The translations under genes were made by a program, and so were the position numbers. A stretch of 64,000 nucleotides of DNA from Sunxiuqinia dokdonensis (GTDB lineage: Bacteria > Bacteroidota > Bacteroidia > Bacteroidales > Prolixibacteraceae), in assembly GCF_001270965.1 (NCBI RefSeq), contig NZ_LGIA01000159.1, positions 1 to 64,000 of the forward strand, read 5' to 3'. Below are positions 1 through 8,675 of this stretch, in pieces. The stretch's first letter is position 1; every line of letters starts with the position of its first letter. The notes beneath the pieces are model-generated. The model saw only the letters and a list, made by a program, of their open reading frames with translations, was not told the DNA's origin and ran no database searches.

Positions 1-181
1 AGTGCAAATTTCATATATGTAGGCTATTTCGTAATCAGATTGTCTTTATTAAAATGCACGTGTTGCTCCTGATTTATAAGGATATTCGCAGGGGATGTTG
101 GGGCATTTTTCAAATCCAATCTGGTAGTTATCGGCCTTTGCATATTATCAAGAGTGGAGGTAAGATAGAAATTGTCCAATG

Positions 182-463
182 CTAATGGTCGCTTTCTTTT
201 CGCATTTCTGCCAAAATATTACCATGTGTCAAACTGTATTTCTTCTTCTTACAGCGTTCCATTGCTCTTCGTACAGCATCAGGATCGACCTGGATAAATA
301 ATTCCAGTTCTTGCTTTTCTTGGTCGCTCCTTTGAAATGCTTCAGATGCATCAAATCTTCCGTGGTATCTAGTTCCAGCATATTTCTCAGAAAGAAAACG
401 AAAAGCTCCAAACAAGATAAGTCCAAAAACAATAACTAAGATTAAACCGATTATGCCTTCCAT
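182..463 (-). CDS. Small hypothetical membrane protein (93 aa)
   Basis: I do not recognise a family. Residues 2-22 form one hydrophobic segment rich in Ile, Leu and Gly. The rest is a charged, probably helical cytoplasmic tail ending in a Lys-rich stretch (RCKKKK). The ATG at 461-463 is the natural start. It lies in an AT-rich stretch outside the conjugation operon and on the opposite strand. There is no promoter or partner gene that gives a role. The upstream 181 bases hold nothing I can name. Confidence 0.5.
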   Translation of the reverse strand: MEGIIGLILVIVFGLILFGAFRFLSEKYAGTRYHGRFDASEAFQRSDQEKQELELFIQVDPDAVRRAMERCKKKKYSLTHGNILAEMRKESDH

Positions 464-588
464 TTGAATTTAATTTATGTCTTTAACGTTATCATATTCA
501 AGAACAAGATGCATACATATTAGTCCTCGAATATAATAAATTCTGCTTTTATTTTTTCCATCTCTCCCGATCCATTTTCAATCAAAAC

Positions 589-1215
589 TTAGCTCAAGAT
601 CGCTAAGCCATATATAAATATCGCAAGAAAAAAGGATACAATTTGCCATCTATGGCATCTCCATGTAGTATCTCCCAATATTTTTGATTCTTTTCTTAGT
701 CTTTCAAATTTTTCGATAACCAAACCGCTATTAAAATCACTTTCAATTATAAAGTCTATTTTTCCCAAAAGATGATTTTTGAAGATGGGGTAGTGTTTAA
801 GCCCTGATATGTCTATTATCTTACTGTCAATAAGCCCCTTTGATCTGTCTTCGGCTATTACATTTTTTTTATTTCGAACAAGATATCTTTTTCTGGAAAG
901 AGCTAGATGCCGTGTTATTCTATAATCAAACAATCTGGACAAAATAGATTTGAAACCATTTCCTGCTGATAAAACTATTAAAATTATTGAAATAATGTAA
1001 AGCGCTAATGCCCAACTAAATTCTGAATAGCATGAAATATCGAGCTTAGGGAATGTTTCTTTACTAGTACCCAAATACGCCAAAAAAGCTATTCCTACTG
1101 TCGTAAAAAGATTTATTGAATAGCCTAATTGGCTAATTGTTCTCTCAGTCCAGAAGTTATCCCTATTTGTGTACTCAGTTAGTTTATTCTCGTATTCTGC
1201 TTCTGTCATTTTCAT
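589..1215 (-). CDS. Hypothetical multi-pass membrane protein (208 aa)
   Basis: The family is not recognised. Three hydrophobic segments are visible: about residues 32-50 (starting INLFTTVGIAFLAYLG), 65-90 (WALALYIISIILIVLSAG) and the last 20 residues (QIVSFFLAIFIYGLAIL). Between the second and third is a basic soluble stretch of about 90 residues. I start at the ATG at 1215; a GTG three codons upstream would add MST. The gene faces away from the conjugation operon and is AT-rich like the sequence to its left. It could be an accessory gene of the mobile element or host DNA at its border. Confidence 0.55.
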   Translation of the reverse strand: MKMTEAEYENKLTEYTNRDNFWTERTISQLGYSINLFTTVGIAFLAYLGTSKETFPKLDISCYSEFSWALALYIISIILIVLSAGNGFKSILSRLFDYRITRHLALSRKRYLVRNKKNVIAEDRSKGLIDSKIIDISGLKHYPIFKNHLLGKIDFIIESDFNSGLVIEKFERLRKESKILGDTTWRCHRWQIVSFFLAIFIYGLAILS

Positions 1216-1468
1216 CGTTGACACTGTTTCATTTATGATTTGTGTACCCGCCCGCCCCTTCGTTTAAGCGCAGCGGAAACAAAGAGTTCGCTGTTTTGAG
1301 TTTGCCGCTCAATTCTCATTAAACTGCTTGGATCTATCCGAATTTCCAACATACCAAAGGTCTTTTTCCCTCCCCAAGATAAAGATTTTTGCTGATGAAC
1401 ACATGATCTATTTTCTGTTTTATATTTTTCTCTCGGCTGTTTCGCTTTTAACCTTCGAATTCCCGTCA

Positions 1469-1546
1469 CGCGCGCCCATCCCCGTCTTTTACCGCTTTGA
1501 TCCTATCCCGGAGGTACTGGAACGGAACCGCACCCCATTCTTTGCT
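1469..1546 (+). pseudogene. Relic of the C-terminal tail of a conjugative coupling-protein gene
   Basis: The plus-strand frame reads APIPVFYRFDPIPEVLERNR and then stops. The coupling protein encoded at 10758-12785 carries TPIPDFYRFDQIPEVLERNR near its own C-terminus (about 12570-12634). The DNA also matches over about 60 bases but with several substitutions, so this is not a recent exact duplication. Nothing upstream in this frame resembles the rest of the coupling protein. I read it as the leftover 3' end of a second, related element, or the scar of a rearrangement, at the left edge of the tra block. Confidence 0.7.
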
Positions 1547-1615
1547 TAACCATATAAAACACCCCACCTGACAAGGACTGTACAACAATTTAATTCCCAC
1601 TTTCCAAACTTTGTC

Positions 1616-1660
1616 CCGGTGATTTGAAAAAGCGCTTCTGCCGCTTTCAATTATCACCGG
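1616..1660. promoter_or_regulatory. Imperfect inverted repeat in the tra operon leader
   Basis: The arms begin with CCGGTGAT (1616-1623) and end with ATCACCGG (1653-1660). Inner segments TTGAAA/TTTCAA and AAGCG/CGCTT pair with a small offset, giving a long imperfect stem. It lies 27 bases before the first tra gene (1688), where an operator or a leader RNA hairpin would act. No promoter elements were identified with confidence. Confidence 0.4.
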
Positions 1661-1687
1661 AGTAGTAACCCATAAAACACACAGAAA

Positions 1688-2050
1688 ATGTTTGGAATCG
1701 ATCAAATCAGCTGGGGACAGTTTGGCACTTTTATCCTGATTTTTCTTGGACTATGGTACCTGTGGGTGATCCTGATGGCAATTGCCCACCAGACAGGTCT
1801 TAGCCGAAATACCCTTTTTGAAGAGGATCAAGCGAGCAGCTTTGCGAAGGAAGATTTCAAGCCGATTGCCGTTTGTTCATGGGATTTCCCGTCACAATTA
1901 ATGCCGTTTGCCCATGAAACGGCTATCCCCCTGCCGGTATCTTTTTATGAAGAAACCGGGCTGGATGAGGGCTATGCAATCGACCGCTTTGCCAGCCCGA
2001 ACGATCCCCACCTTCCTGCAATTCTTGAACAAGTCCAGTATCAACAGTAA
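1688..2050 (+). CDS. Small membrane protein, first gene of the tra operon (120 aa)
   Basis: The protein has one membrane segment at about residues 12-33 (TFILIFLGLWYLWVILMAIAH), followed by an acidic soluble domain of about 85 residues. I do not recognise a named family. It is followed after 21 bases by the TraE-like gene, in the position where Bacteroidetes conjugative elements often carry a short, poorly conserved tra gene. A structural or assembly role in the type IV secretion system is inferred from position only. Confidence 0.6.
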   Translation: MFGIDQISWGQFGTFILIFLGLWYLWVILMAIAHQTGLSRNTLFEEDQASSFAKEDFKPIAVCSWDFPSQLMPFAHETAIPLPVSFYEETGLDEGYAIDRFASPNDPHLPAILEQVQYQQ

Positions 2051-2071
2051 CCCTTTTAAATTTTAGCGATC

Positions 2072-2386
2072 ATGAAAACAACGATTCAACGATTCTTCTC
2101 CAAAGCGGCCGCGATTGCTGCCGCCGCCCTCTTTTGGGCTTCCGATGCTTTGGCCCAATCATCTGCCGGGATTGACCAGGCCACCGCAGAAGTCAGCTCT
2201 TACGTCGATCCGGTCTCCAACCTGATTATTGCCATTGGCGCCGTGGTTGGGCTGATTGGCGGTGTCCGTGTGTATATCAAGTGGCAGAGTGGCGACCAGG
2301 ACACCCAGAAAGCCATCATGGGCTGGTTTGGCGCCTGTTTGTTCCTGATCCTGGTGGGCGTTGTCATCAAATCCTTTTTTGCCTGA
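2072..2386 (+). CDS. traE: TraE-like conjugation protein (DUF4134)
   Basis: This is a 104-residue protein with an N-terminal signal or membrane segment (residues 1-29, ending ASDALAQ) and two further hydrophobic stretches (NLIIAIGAVVGLIGGVRVYI and FGACLFLILVGVVIKSFF). The layout and the sequence around VGLIGGVRVYIKWQ match the DUF4134/TraE family of Bacteroides conjugative transposons, small inner-membrane proteins compared with VirB2-type pilin-like subunits. Its stop overlaps the start of the next gene by one base (TGATG), so translational coupling is likely. Confidence 0.85.
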   Translation: MKTTIQRFFSKAAAIAAAALFWASDALAQSSAGIDQATAEVSSYVDPVSNLIIAIGAVVGLIGGVRVYIKWQSGDQDTQKAIMGWFGACLFLILVGVVIKSFFA

Positions 2387-2709
2387 TGGAAAGCTATTCG
2401 GTCAAAAAAGTCGATACCCGGTTGTATATCAAAGGGCTTTCGGGCCCTTTGGTTTTCCGGGCGCTCTACGGAATCCTGGCTGCCTTTTTCGGATTCTCCG
2501 GGCTGTATATCTTCCTGGGGGTTTTCCCGGCAATCATCCTGATCGTGCCGGCATTCTTTGCCTACCTCTATCGGCTGAATACCATCCAACGGAAATACGG
2601 CCCGGAAGGCTGGGACAAAAAACGGACGGCCCGCAAACTCCCGCAGTTTATCAGTTGCAAACGCCGGATCAATCACTCGGGACAATTTCCCAAAACAGAA
2701 CAACTATGA
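2386..2709 (+). CDS. traF: TraF-like conjugation protein (DUF4133)
   Basis: This is a 107-residue protein with two membrane segments at about residues 23-62 (RALYGILAAFFGFSGLYIFL and IILIVPAFFAYLY) and a basic C-terminal tail. It fits DUF4133/TraF, the VirB3-like inner-membrane component that always sits between TraE and TraG. The start was set at the ATG overlapping the traE stop; the frame is open further upstream but that part overlaps traE. Its own stop overlaps the traG start in an ATGA arrangement. Confidence 0.85.
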   Translation: MESYSVKKVDTRLYIKGLSGPLVFRALYGILAAFFGFSGLYIFLGVFPAIILIVPAFFAYLYRLNTIQRKYGPEGWDKKRTARKLPQFISCKRRINHSGQFPKTEQL

Positions 2710-5135
2710 GAATCAGAAAGCTTGAGAATACACTGCCCATACTGGGATTTAACGGGGACATCCAGCTATCCAACAACCTGGACCTGACCATCGGATTCCG
2801 GCTGAAGCTTCCCGAAGTACTGTCTTGTAGCCGCGAAAAGCTGTACATGCTGCACGATACTTTCCAGCGGGTGATTAACCTGTTACCCTCCGGGAGTCTG
2901 GTGCACAAGCAGGACTTGTTTTTGGTTCAGAAATTTGACGGGAAAAAACAGTACATCGCCAATGAAAAAGGACATCCCGCGAGCTTGGATGCCAGCTACC
3001 TGAAACACTTTGAAGGCCGCCAGTCCCTGAGCCACGAATGTTTTCTGTATGTCAGCCTGCTGAACCGGGGCCTTTTGAAAAACTACCTGGAGTCGGCCCT
3101 GATCTTGTCGCGCCGCGAGCGCAAGCTGGAAAACCTGCGCTTTGACAGGATCACGGAACTGAAAAGCAACCTGACGGCTGTTTTTACCCAAAACGGGATT
3201 GGTTGTCAGCCACTGACCGGTACAGAAGCCACCGGAGATGAAAAAAGCCTGGGGCTGATCGAGCGCTTTTTAAGCCTGAACTTTACCGATGACCACCCGG
3301 TATTGGGTGGCATTGATTTCCGCGACCGGCTGAAGGTGATGGACCAGTTTGTGGAAATTCTGAGTTTGAGCGATTATTCCCACATCCCGGGAGAGCTTCG
3401 CCCCTGGACCGACCATCCGCAAACCGGGCTGCCGGTGTCGATGGTGTACCCGGTGAGCTTTCACCTGCCGTTTTCGCACATCACCAACCAGTTTATCTAC
3501 CTGCCCGAGCAACAGGAGATCAAAGCATCCCTGGAAAGCAGCTATAAAAAGATCTATAGTCTCTCGAAGTTCTCTTCGGAAAATAAGGTCAATGCAGGGC
3601 TGATCGAATCGTTCCTGGACCAGGCACAAGCTTCAGGTGAAAAGATCGTAAAAACCCATTTTAACGTGATGTTGTTTGATGCGTCGCTGAATGATCTGAA
3701 ACAGCATAAAAGTGAAGCGGCTTCTGCCTTTTCCCTGATGAACTGCTTTCCGTACCGGCACAGCCACGATTTGCCCATGTTGTTTTTTGCCTGTGTGCCG
3801 TATTCCACGCAGCTTCCCGAGACGGAACTGTTCATCACCCAGGTGCCACAGGCCTGCTGCCTGACCGGCTTTGAAGGAGAAATCCAAAACAGCACTTCAG
3901 ATTTTACCATCCGTCTGTCCGACCGGCTGGAAGGCTGCCCGGTGCAAATCGATATCTCGGATGAGCCCATGCAGCGCCACCTGATCCATAACCGTAACAA
4001 GATCATCATTGGCGGATCAGGCTCCGGGAAGTCGTTTTTTACCAACCACCTGCTGCGCCAATATGCCGAAAGTGAAAACTGCCACATTGTTTTGCTGGAT
4101 GTGGGAAGAAGCTACGAGCTGTTGACCCGCTACCTGGATGAACGGCTCAAAGCTCAAGGCGGGGCCATGATGGTGGAATTCACCCCGGAAACCCCGATCT
4201 CGTTTAACCCGTTCCTGGTGGAAGGCGAACCGGATCTTGAGCGCAAACAGACCATCCTGTCGGTGATCTACACAATCTATAAGGAAAACCTGTCGGAAAT
4301 GGAGAAAGATGTGATTGCCCATTCGGTCACAGCCTTCTTTGAATCAGAAGAAATAGTTGAACGCTCCTTTAACGGCTACTATGCGTTTTGCCGGGATTAT
4401 ATCCCGCAGCTGGTGGAAGAGCAATCCATCCAATTCAATGCCAACGAGTTTTTCTTTATCCTCTCGAAATACTACCGGGGCGGTGAATACGACTACCTGC
4501 TGAACCGGCAGATGAATACCGATGAGTTTTTCCGCTGTCCATTCCTGGTTTTCGAGCTCGATGTCATCAAGGACCATGCGGTGATCTTCCCGGTGGCCAC
4601 CCTGATTATCATCGATATTTTCATGCAAAAGATGAGGCGGCTGAAAGGCGTACGCAAGGTCATTTGCATAGAGGAAGCCTGGAAGGCCATTGCCACGCCG
4701 CAAATGGCTTTGTACATCAAATATTTCTTTAAAACCATCCGGAAGTTTTTCGGGGAGGCGATGGTGGTCACACAGGAAGTGGATGATGTGATTTCCTCCC
4801 CGGTGATCCGCGATGCAGTAATCAACAATGCCGATACGCGCATCCTGCTTGACATGAGCAAATTTAGAAACAAGTTCGACAGCATCAGTGAAACGCTGGG
4901 CCTGTCGGAGTTTCAGAAAGAGCAAATCTTGTCCATTAACCGGAACCTGCCTGCGGGGCGCAAGCTCAAGGAAGTCTTTATCGGGCTGGGCAGCTACTCG
5001 CAGGTTTATGCCCTGGAAGTAGGCCGCCCGGAATACTACTGCTACACCTCCGAGCAAAGCGAAAAGGAAATGATCCTGAAAACGCTTTCCGGTGGCTCCT
5101 GTACATCCTTTTTAGAAACCTTAAAATCCATTTGA
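2706..5135 (+). CDS. traG: TraG, VirB4-like conjugation ATPase (809 aa)
   Basis: This is the energy-providing ATPase of the type IV secretion system, expected at the inner membrane. A Walker A motif, GGSGSGKS, lies near residue 435 and a Walker B-like segment, KVICIEEAW, near residue 652. The N-terminal half (LPILGFNGDIQLSNNLDLTIGF and following) is the TraG N-terminal domain. The length of about 810 is usual. I start at the ATG at 2706, coupled to the traF stop; the open frame extends upstream through traF but that part is only a shadow. The traI-like gene starts one base after the stop. Confidence 0.93.
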   Translation: MRIRKLENTLPILGFNGDIQLSNNLDLTIGFRLKLPEVLSCSREKLYMLHDTFQRVINLLPSGSLVHKQDLFLVQKFDGKKQYIANEKGHPASLDASYLKHFEGRQSLSHECFLYVSLLNRGLLKNYLESALILSRRERKLENLRFDRITELKSNLTAVFTQNGIGCQPLTGTEATGDEKSLGLIERFLSLNFTDDHPVLGGIDFRDRLKVMDQFVEILSLSDYSHIPGELRPWTDHPQTGLPVSMVYPVSFHLPFSHITNQFIYLPEQQEIKASLESSYKKIYSLSKFSSENKVNAGLIESFLDQAQASGEKIVKTHFNVMLFDASLNDLKQHKSEAASAFSLMNCFPYRHSHDLPMLFFACVPYSTQLPETELFITQVPQACCLTGFEGEIQNSTSDFTIRLSDRLEGCPVQIDISDEPMQRHLIHNRNKIIIGGSGSGKSFFTNHLLRQYAESENCHIVLLDVGRSYELLTRYLDERLKAQGGAMMVEFTPETPISFNPFLVEGEPDLERKQTILSVIYTIYKENLSEMEKDVIAHSVTAFFESEEIVERSFNGYYAFCRDYIPQLVEEQSIQFNANEFFFILSKYYRGGEYDYLLNRQMNTDEFFRCPFLVFELDVIKDHAVIFPVATLIIIDIFMQKMRRLKGVRKVICIEEAWKAIATPQMALYIKYFFKTIRKFFGEAMVVTQEVDDVISSPVIRDAVINNADTRILLDMSKFRNKFDSISETLGLSEFQKEQILSINRNLPAGRKLKEVFIGLGSYSQVYALEVGRPEYYCYTSEQSEKEMILKTLSGGSCTSFLETLKSI

Positions 5136-5136
5136 C

Positions 5137-5802
5137 ATGAACTTCAACAGCAACACAAAATTTATGCTTTTAGCACTCGCAGCGATGATGCTGATCTCCT
5201 GCCTCCCTCTTAGCACCCGCGCCCAGGCTCCGGTAACGGATGTGGGTGCCGGGATTCAGCGCGAGGCTCTATGGGAACAGGAAAAGGGAATCCTCTCGGA
5301 AATCAACTGGTACAACATCCTGATCAAAGTGCTGAACGGAGACATCAAAGGACTGACCGGTGAACTGCTGGGCATTGACCAGCAGATGCTGGAAAGCCTG
5401 CAAAAAGTCTCCTCACTGATCAAGGACTACAAGCGGGTAAAGGAAACCAAGGACATGCTGGACAAGATCATCCAGGTGTATACCGAAAAGCTTCCCCTGC
5501 TGGTGAAGGACGGAAACTTCACTCCGAGGCAGGCGGAGGCCATCGTGCAATCCTTTGACCTGATCTTGGATGACAGCCGCCAGCTGACCACCACGGTTTT
5601 AAATGCCATCGTGAAGGACAACCTGTTTTTGATGGACGACAAACAGCGCTATGACACGATCAACGGCATTTATGAGGATGTCCGCAAACACTACGGAACG
5701 ATCTGCTACCTGTACAACAAGCTTTTGTACGCCTCCTATCAGAAAAGCTTTGAGTCGGGCCAGCTGAAAAGTTTTGCCTTGTATTACAGCCTGTATCAGT
5801 AA
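5137..5802 (+). CDS. traI: TraI-like exported conjugation protein (DUF4141/VirB5-like)
   Basis: The 221-residue protein has a signal peptide of about 29 residues (LALAAMMLISCLPLSTRAQA). The mature part is strongly helical with heptad-like spacing (KVSSLIKDYKRVKETKDMLDKI). Position directly after traG and overall shape fit the DUF4141/TraI periplasmic component, functionally compared with VirB5. Sequence identity to that family is judged by eye and is weaker than for its neighbours, so another exported helical tra protein is possible. Confidence 0.65.
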   Translation: MNFNSNTKFMLLALAAMMLISCLPLSTRAQAPVTDVGAGIQREALWEQEKGILSEINWYNILIKVLNGDIKGLTGELLGIDQQMLESLQKVSSLIKDYKRVKETKDMLDKIIQVYTEKLPLLVKDGNFTPRQAEAIVQSFDLILDDSRQLTTTVLNAIVKDNLFLMDDKQRYDTINGIYEDVRKHYGTICYLYNKLLYASYQKSFESGQLKSFALYYSLYQ

Positions 5803-5827
5803 GAGTTACGAGTTGGGAGTGTTTACT

Positions 5828-5853
5828 CCGGCCCCTGCCGGATAGGATTTTTT
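5828..5853 (+). terminator. Short GC hairpin with T-run after traI
   Basis: CCGGC (5828-5832) and GCCGG (5837-5841) form a 5-bp stem with a CCCT loop, followed within seven bases by TTTTTT. It looks like a weak intrinsic terminator or attenuator. It sits inside the tra operon, so full termination would cut off the downstream genes; partial attenuation or mRNA processing is more likely. Confidence 0.3.
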
Positions 5854-5885
5854 GCATTTTAAATCACCATTAAAAACAGATCATT

Positions 5886-6611
5886 ATGAAACTTATTTTT
5901 CCCTTACTTGGAATGACCATGAGCGTCATGCTTGCCACTGCCGTATTTCCACCAAAGGTCAATGCCCAGCTTCTGAATGTCAAGCCATGGCACGGGTATT
6001 ATCCGGAGATGAACGGCAGTTATCCACTTAGTTTTGTCGCGTTTAAAGGCTGGTTGTTCCCGGTGCCGCATGTTTTTGTCCGTACCTGGCCCACCCATTA
6101 TTATGTCGAAGTCGGGGCTTTGCCGGTTTCGGATGCTGAGGGATACGCCGATCTTTTGCGGATCAACCTGATGAAAATTGTTTCCAGGCTGATAGAGAAA
6201 AGCCAGATGAAAGACCGGCATGATGAAACAGCCCAGATCAAAGTTTATACGCAGGAACAAAAGGAGATTGAAAAACTTCTCTTTGATTCCCGCTCGGATG
6301 AGTTGCCCGATGTTTATGACATCGCCGGCGGTTTTATCCGCCTGTATGAAAGCATTAACCGGCTGGACAAGCTGGAGAACCGCCAGCGGGTGAAGCAGAT
6401 CCTGGAAAAGGAGGCAGACGGACTGTTGTCCCGCTTTATCTCGGTCAACCTGCTGCAAACCGATCACGGTCAAAAGCTGGAAGCCTTTTCGGAAATCCGC
6501 GGCGAACTCAGCCGTCAAACCGGCGATGCGGACTATACCTACCGGAAGGTACACCATTACCAGTTCCATGCCAACAACGTCAGTCAATCCTATTCCTTTC
6601 TGACCCATTAG
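5886..6611 (+). CDS. Unknown exported protein inside the tra operon (241 aa)
   Basis: No family is recognised. A signal peptide covers about residues 1-28 (MLATAVFPPKVNAQ). An aromatic-rich segment follows (PWHGYYPEMNGSYPLSFVAFKGW, PHVFVRTWPTHYYVEVG), then a long charged helical region (residues 85-200). It is flanked by traI and traJ and read in the same direction, so a periplasmic transfer-channel role is inferred. The standard Bacteroides order has TraJ directly after TraI, so this gene is an extra or strongly diverged component. Confidence 0.6.
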   Translation: MKLIFPLLGMTMSVMLATAVFPPKVNAQLLNVKPWHGYYPEMNGSYPLSFVAFKGWLFPVPHVFVRTWPTHYYVEVGALPVSDAEGYADLLRINLMKIVSRLIEKSQMKDRHDETAQIKVYTQEQKEIEKLLFDSRSDELPDVYDIAGGFIRLYESINRLDKLENRQRVKQILEKEADGLLSRFISVNLLQTDHGQKLEAFSEIRGELSRQTGDADYTYRKVHHYQFHANNVSQSYSFLTH

Positions 6612-6647
6612 AATTTGCCCAATAAAAAACAGCTAAAAATTGAAACA

Positions 6648-7598
6648 ATGATCTTACAGGTAATTACCACCAACGACTTCTTTTCCTTTACCGATGTGCT
6701 GATCCGGGGCGGGCTGGACAATGCGCGCCTGCTTGTGAATATGGCCCGGGCCATCGGGGGGATTGCGGCCTTCCTTTACATCTCCAAGCGGATTTACGAG
6801 CAGCTGATTGCCGACAACCCCATTTCCATTTTGCCGCTGCTCAGGCCTTTTGCCCTGGTGCTGGTGATCAGCTTTTGGGGGCCGTTTGTCCAATTGCTGA
6901 TGGTGCCCACCAAAGGCTTGACCAAACTATCGGAAGCGATCTATGCCGATAAAAAACACATCGTGGCCGAGCGGCTGGAGGAAAAGCAGGACGCGATCCT
7001 GTATGCCGACCTGCCGGCCTTCCAGGAGAACGAGGAGAAGGAAGCCATGCTTTGGGACAAAGGTATCAACATGCTACTGACGACCTACAATATCATTTCC
7101 GGAAGGGCGCTCCGGCACCAGATCAATTTTTACCTGATGGACGGGATTCGTCAGCTGCTGGAAGCCCTGTTTGAAGCCCTGATCTACCTGGTGGCTTTTC
7201 TCCGAACCGTCTTTTGTGTGCTGCTGGTGGTCTTTGGCCCGCTGGTCTTTGCCATCTCCATCTTTGACGGGTTTCAGGAGAATTATCTGGGCTGGATTGC
7301 CCGCTTTATCAATGTGAACCTGTACCTGCCCATCGCCCTGATCATCCTGTCGCTGGTGCAGGAGGTGCTGATCTTTGTGCTGGAAGCTGAAATCACCCAA
7401 ATCAAAAGCTCCCTGATCTATATGCCATCCCTTTACTACGTCTCCAACCTGGTGGTGCCGCTGTGTGGGATTATCGGGCTGATGATGGTACCCAAAATCG
7501 CCTCGTGGATCATCAGCGCTTCCGGGACCAACACCGGTGGTGGACGGCTGATTCGCACTGCAGCGGTGATGGCCGTTACCAAAGGGGCTATGAAGTAG
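6648..7598 (+). CDS. traJ: TraJ, VirB6-like membrane protein
   Basis: This polytopic inner-membrane protein of 316 residues has at least five hydrophobic segments, for example PFALVLVISFWGPFVQLLMV, ALIYLVAFLRTVFCVLLVVFGPLVFA, LPIALIILSLVQEVLIFVL and LVVPLCGIIGLMMVPKIASWII. This is the pattern of the TraJ/VirB6 family that forms the inner-membrane core of the channel. I chose the ATG at 6648; an in-frame TTG at 6615 would add 11 polar residues (PNKKQLKIET) that look like leader. Confidence 0.85.
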   Translation: MILQVITTNDFFSFTDVLIRGGLDNARLLVNMARAIGGIAAFLYISKRIYEQLIADNPISILPLLRPFALVLVISFWGPFVQLLMVPTKGLTKLSEAIYADKKHIVAERLEEKQDAILYADLPAFQENEEKEAMLWDKGINMLLTTYNIISGRALRHQINFYLMDGIRQLLEALFEALIYLVAFLRTVFCVLLVVFGPLVFAISIFDGFQENYLGWIARFINVNLYLPIALIILSLVQEVLIFVLEAEITQIKSSLIYMPSLYYVSNLVVPLCGIIGLMMVPKIASWIISASGTNTGGGRLIRTAAVMAVTKGAMK

Positions 7599-7659
7599 GA
7601 AAACAAATATCCAATGTAAAAATATTCAATAATCAATATCCAAGAAATATCAATATGCA

Positions 7660-8286
7660 ATGAAGAAAATCTTTGATATCCAACGCAAGTTTCGGTTTAC
7701 CGTTTATGTCCTGCTGGCGATCAGCCTGCTGGTAATCGGTTTTAGCTCATTTGTTTTTGTCAGCTCGCTGAAGCTGGTGGAACGTTCTCGCGAGAAGATC
7801 TACGTGCTGGATAACGGCAAGTCCCTGCTGCTGGCCCTTCGGGAGGATATTTCCGAGAACCGTCCGGCCGAGGCCCGGGATCATGTGAAACGCTTCCATG
7901 AGCTGTTTTTCACCATGGAACCCGACAAGCAGTACATCGAAAACAATACCCGCGAAGCCCTTCACCTGGCCGATGGTTCGGCCATGAAACAACACCGGTC
8001 CTACAAGGAAAACAATGTCTATAACCAGGTCATCGCCTCAAACATCAGCATGACCCTGCTGACCGATTCGGTGCAAATCGACTTTTCCGCTTATCCGTAT
8101 CAGTTTCATTACTTCGGAAAACAGCGAATTGTCCGCCAATCCACCATTACCCTGCGCAGGCTGGAAACTACCGGCCAGCTTCGCAACAGCTCGCGCACAG
8201 ACAATAACCCGCACGGCTTTTTGATCGAGAACTGGCTGATCACCGATAACCGGGACCTGGATACCCAAAAACGCAAATCCTTTTAA
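7660..8286 (+). CDS. traK: TraK, VirB8-like conjugation protein
   Basis: The 208-residue protein has a short cytoplasmic N-terminus and one membrane anchor at about residues 14-36 (FTVYVLLAISLLVIGFSSFVF). A periplasmic alpha/beta domain with the family features follows (SLLLALREDISENRPAEARDHVKRF near the anchor, then YKENNVYNQVIASNISMTLLTD). Spacing and order between traJ and the traL-like gene are as in Bacteroides elements. The 61-base gap before it is AT-rich. Confidence 0.9.
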   Translation: MKKIFDIQRKFRFTVYVLLAISLLVIGFSSFVFVSSLKLVERSREKIYVLDNGKSLLLALREDISENRPAEARDHVKRFHELFFTMEPDKQYIENNTREALHLADGSAMKQHRSYKENNVYNQVIASNISMTLLTDSVQIDFSAYPYQFHYFGKQRIVRQSTITLRRLETTGQLRNSSRTDNNPHGFLIENWLITDNRDLDTQKRKSF

Positions 8287-8306
8287 TCCTTAAATCCCTG
8301 AAAAAG

Positions 8307-8675
8307 ATGAATTCATTCAATCCGTCAAACAAAACACAAAAACCGGAAACTCCGCGCTTCCAGGATGTGAGCCGCTTTACCCGGATGGTCAGCCAGCTGG
8401 ATAGCCGGGACCGGAGCCTTGATCCCAAAAGACGAAAGGGCAAATGGATCCTTGTTCTGTCTATCCTGTTCCTGCTTATCCTGGCCTCTTTCCTGCTTCC
8501 CTTCCCGGACTTTTCGCATGAAAAGATTAGCTCCGGGGAGAAGTTCTTTCCGGCTGATTCTAAAGAAGCCGGACAAGCGGAGCAAGCTACCTTCCCCGGC
8601 TTTGAGATGCCGGTGGATTCTTTTGAAAACCTTTTAAAACAACATATCCATGAAGACATACCTGAAACAAAATAA
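8307..8675 (+). CDS. traL: TraL-like small membrane protein (122 aa)
   Basis: A basic N-terminal region of about 48 residues is followed by one membrane segment (WILVLSILFLLILASFLLPF) and an acidic periplasmic tail. The position between traK and traM matches TraL of Bacteroides elements, a short anchor protein of low conservation. The last 26 bases overlap the start of traM in another frame, which suggests coupled translation. Naming rests mainly on position and topology. Confidence 0.65.
   Translation: MNSFNPSNKTQKPETPRFQDVSRFTRMVSQLDSRDRSLDPKRRKGKWILVLSILFLLILASFLLPFPDFSHEKISSGEKFFPADSKEAGQAEQATFPGFEMPVDSFENLLKQHIHEDIPETK

Noticed and set aside
1233-1469. Short minus-strand open frame upstream of the tra operon
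   Set aside because: Composition and lack of domain or leader give no support; the region is better read as the boundary holding the coupling-protein relic.
2200-2703. Minus-strand open frame opposite traE and traF
   Set aside because: The plus-strand genes are well-known conjugation families with overlapping start and stop codons; the antisense frame is incidental.
4344-5057. Long minus-strand open frame of 237 codons inside traG
   Set aside because: It lies wholly inside a clear VirB4-like ATPase gene and its translation is of low-complexity shadow type with no recognisable domain; the bias comes from the codon use of traG.
5904-6608. Minus-strand open frame of 234 codons opposite the exported tra protein
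   Set aside because: It mirrors almost the full length of the plus-strand gene, which has a signal peptide and fits the operon; the antisense product shows no family features.
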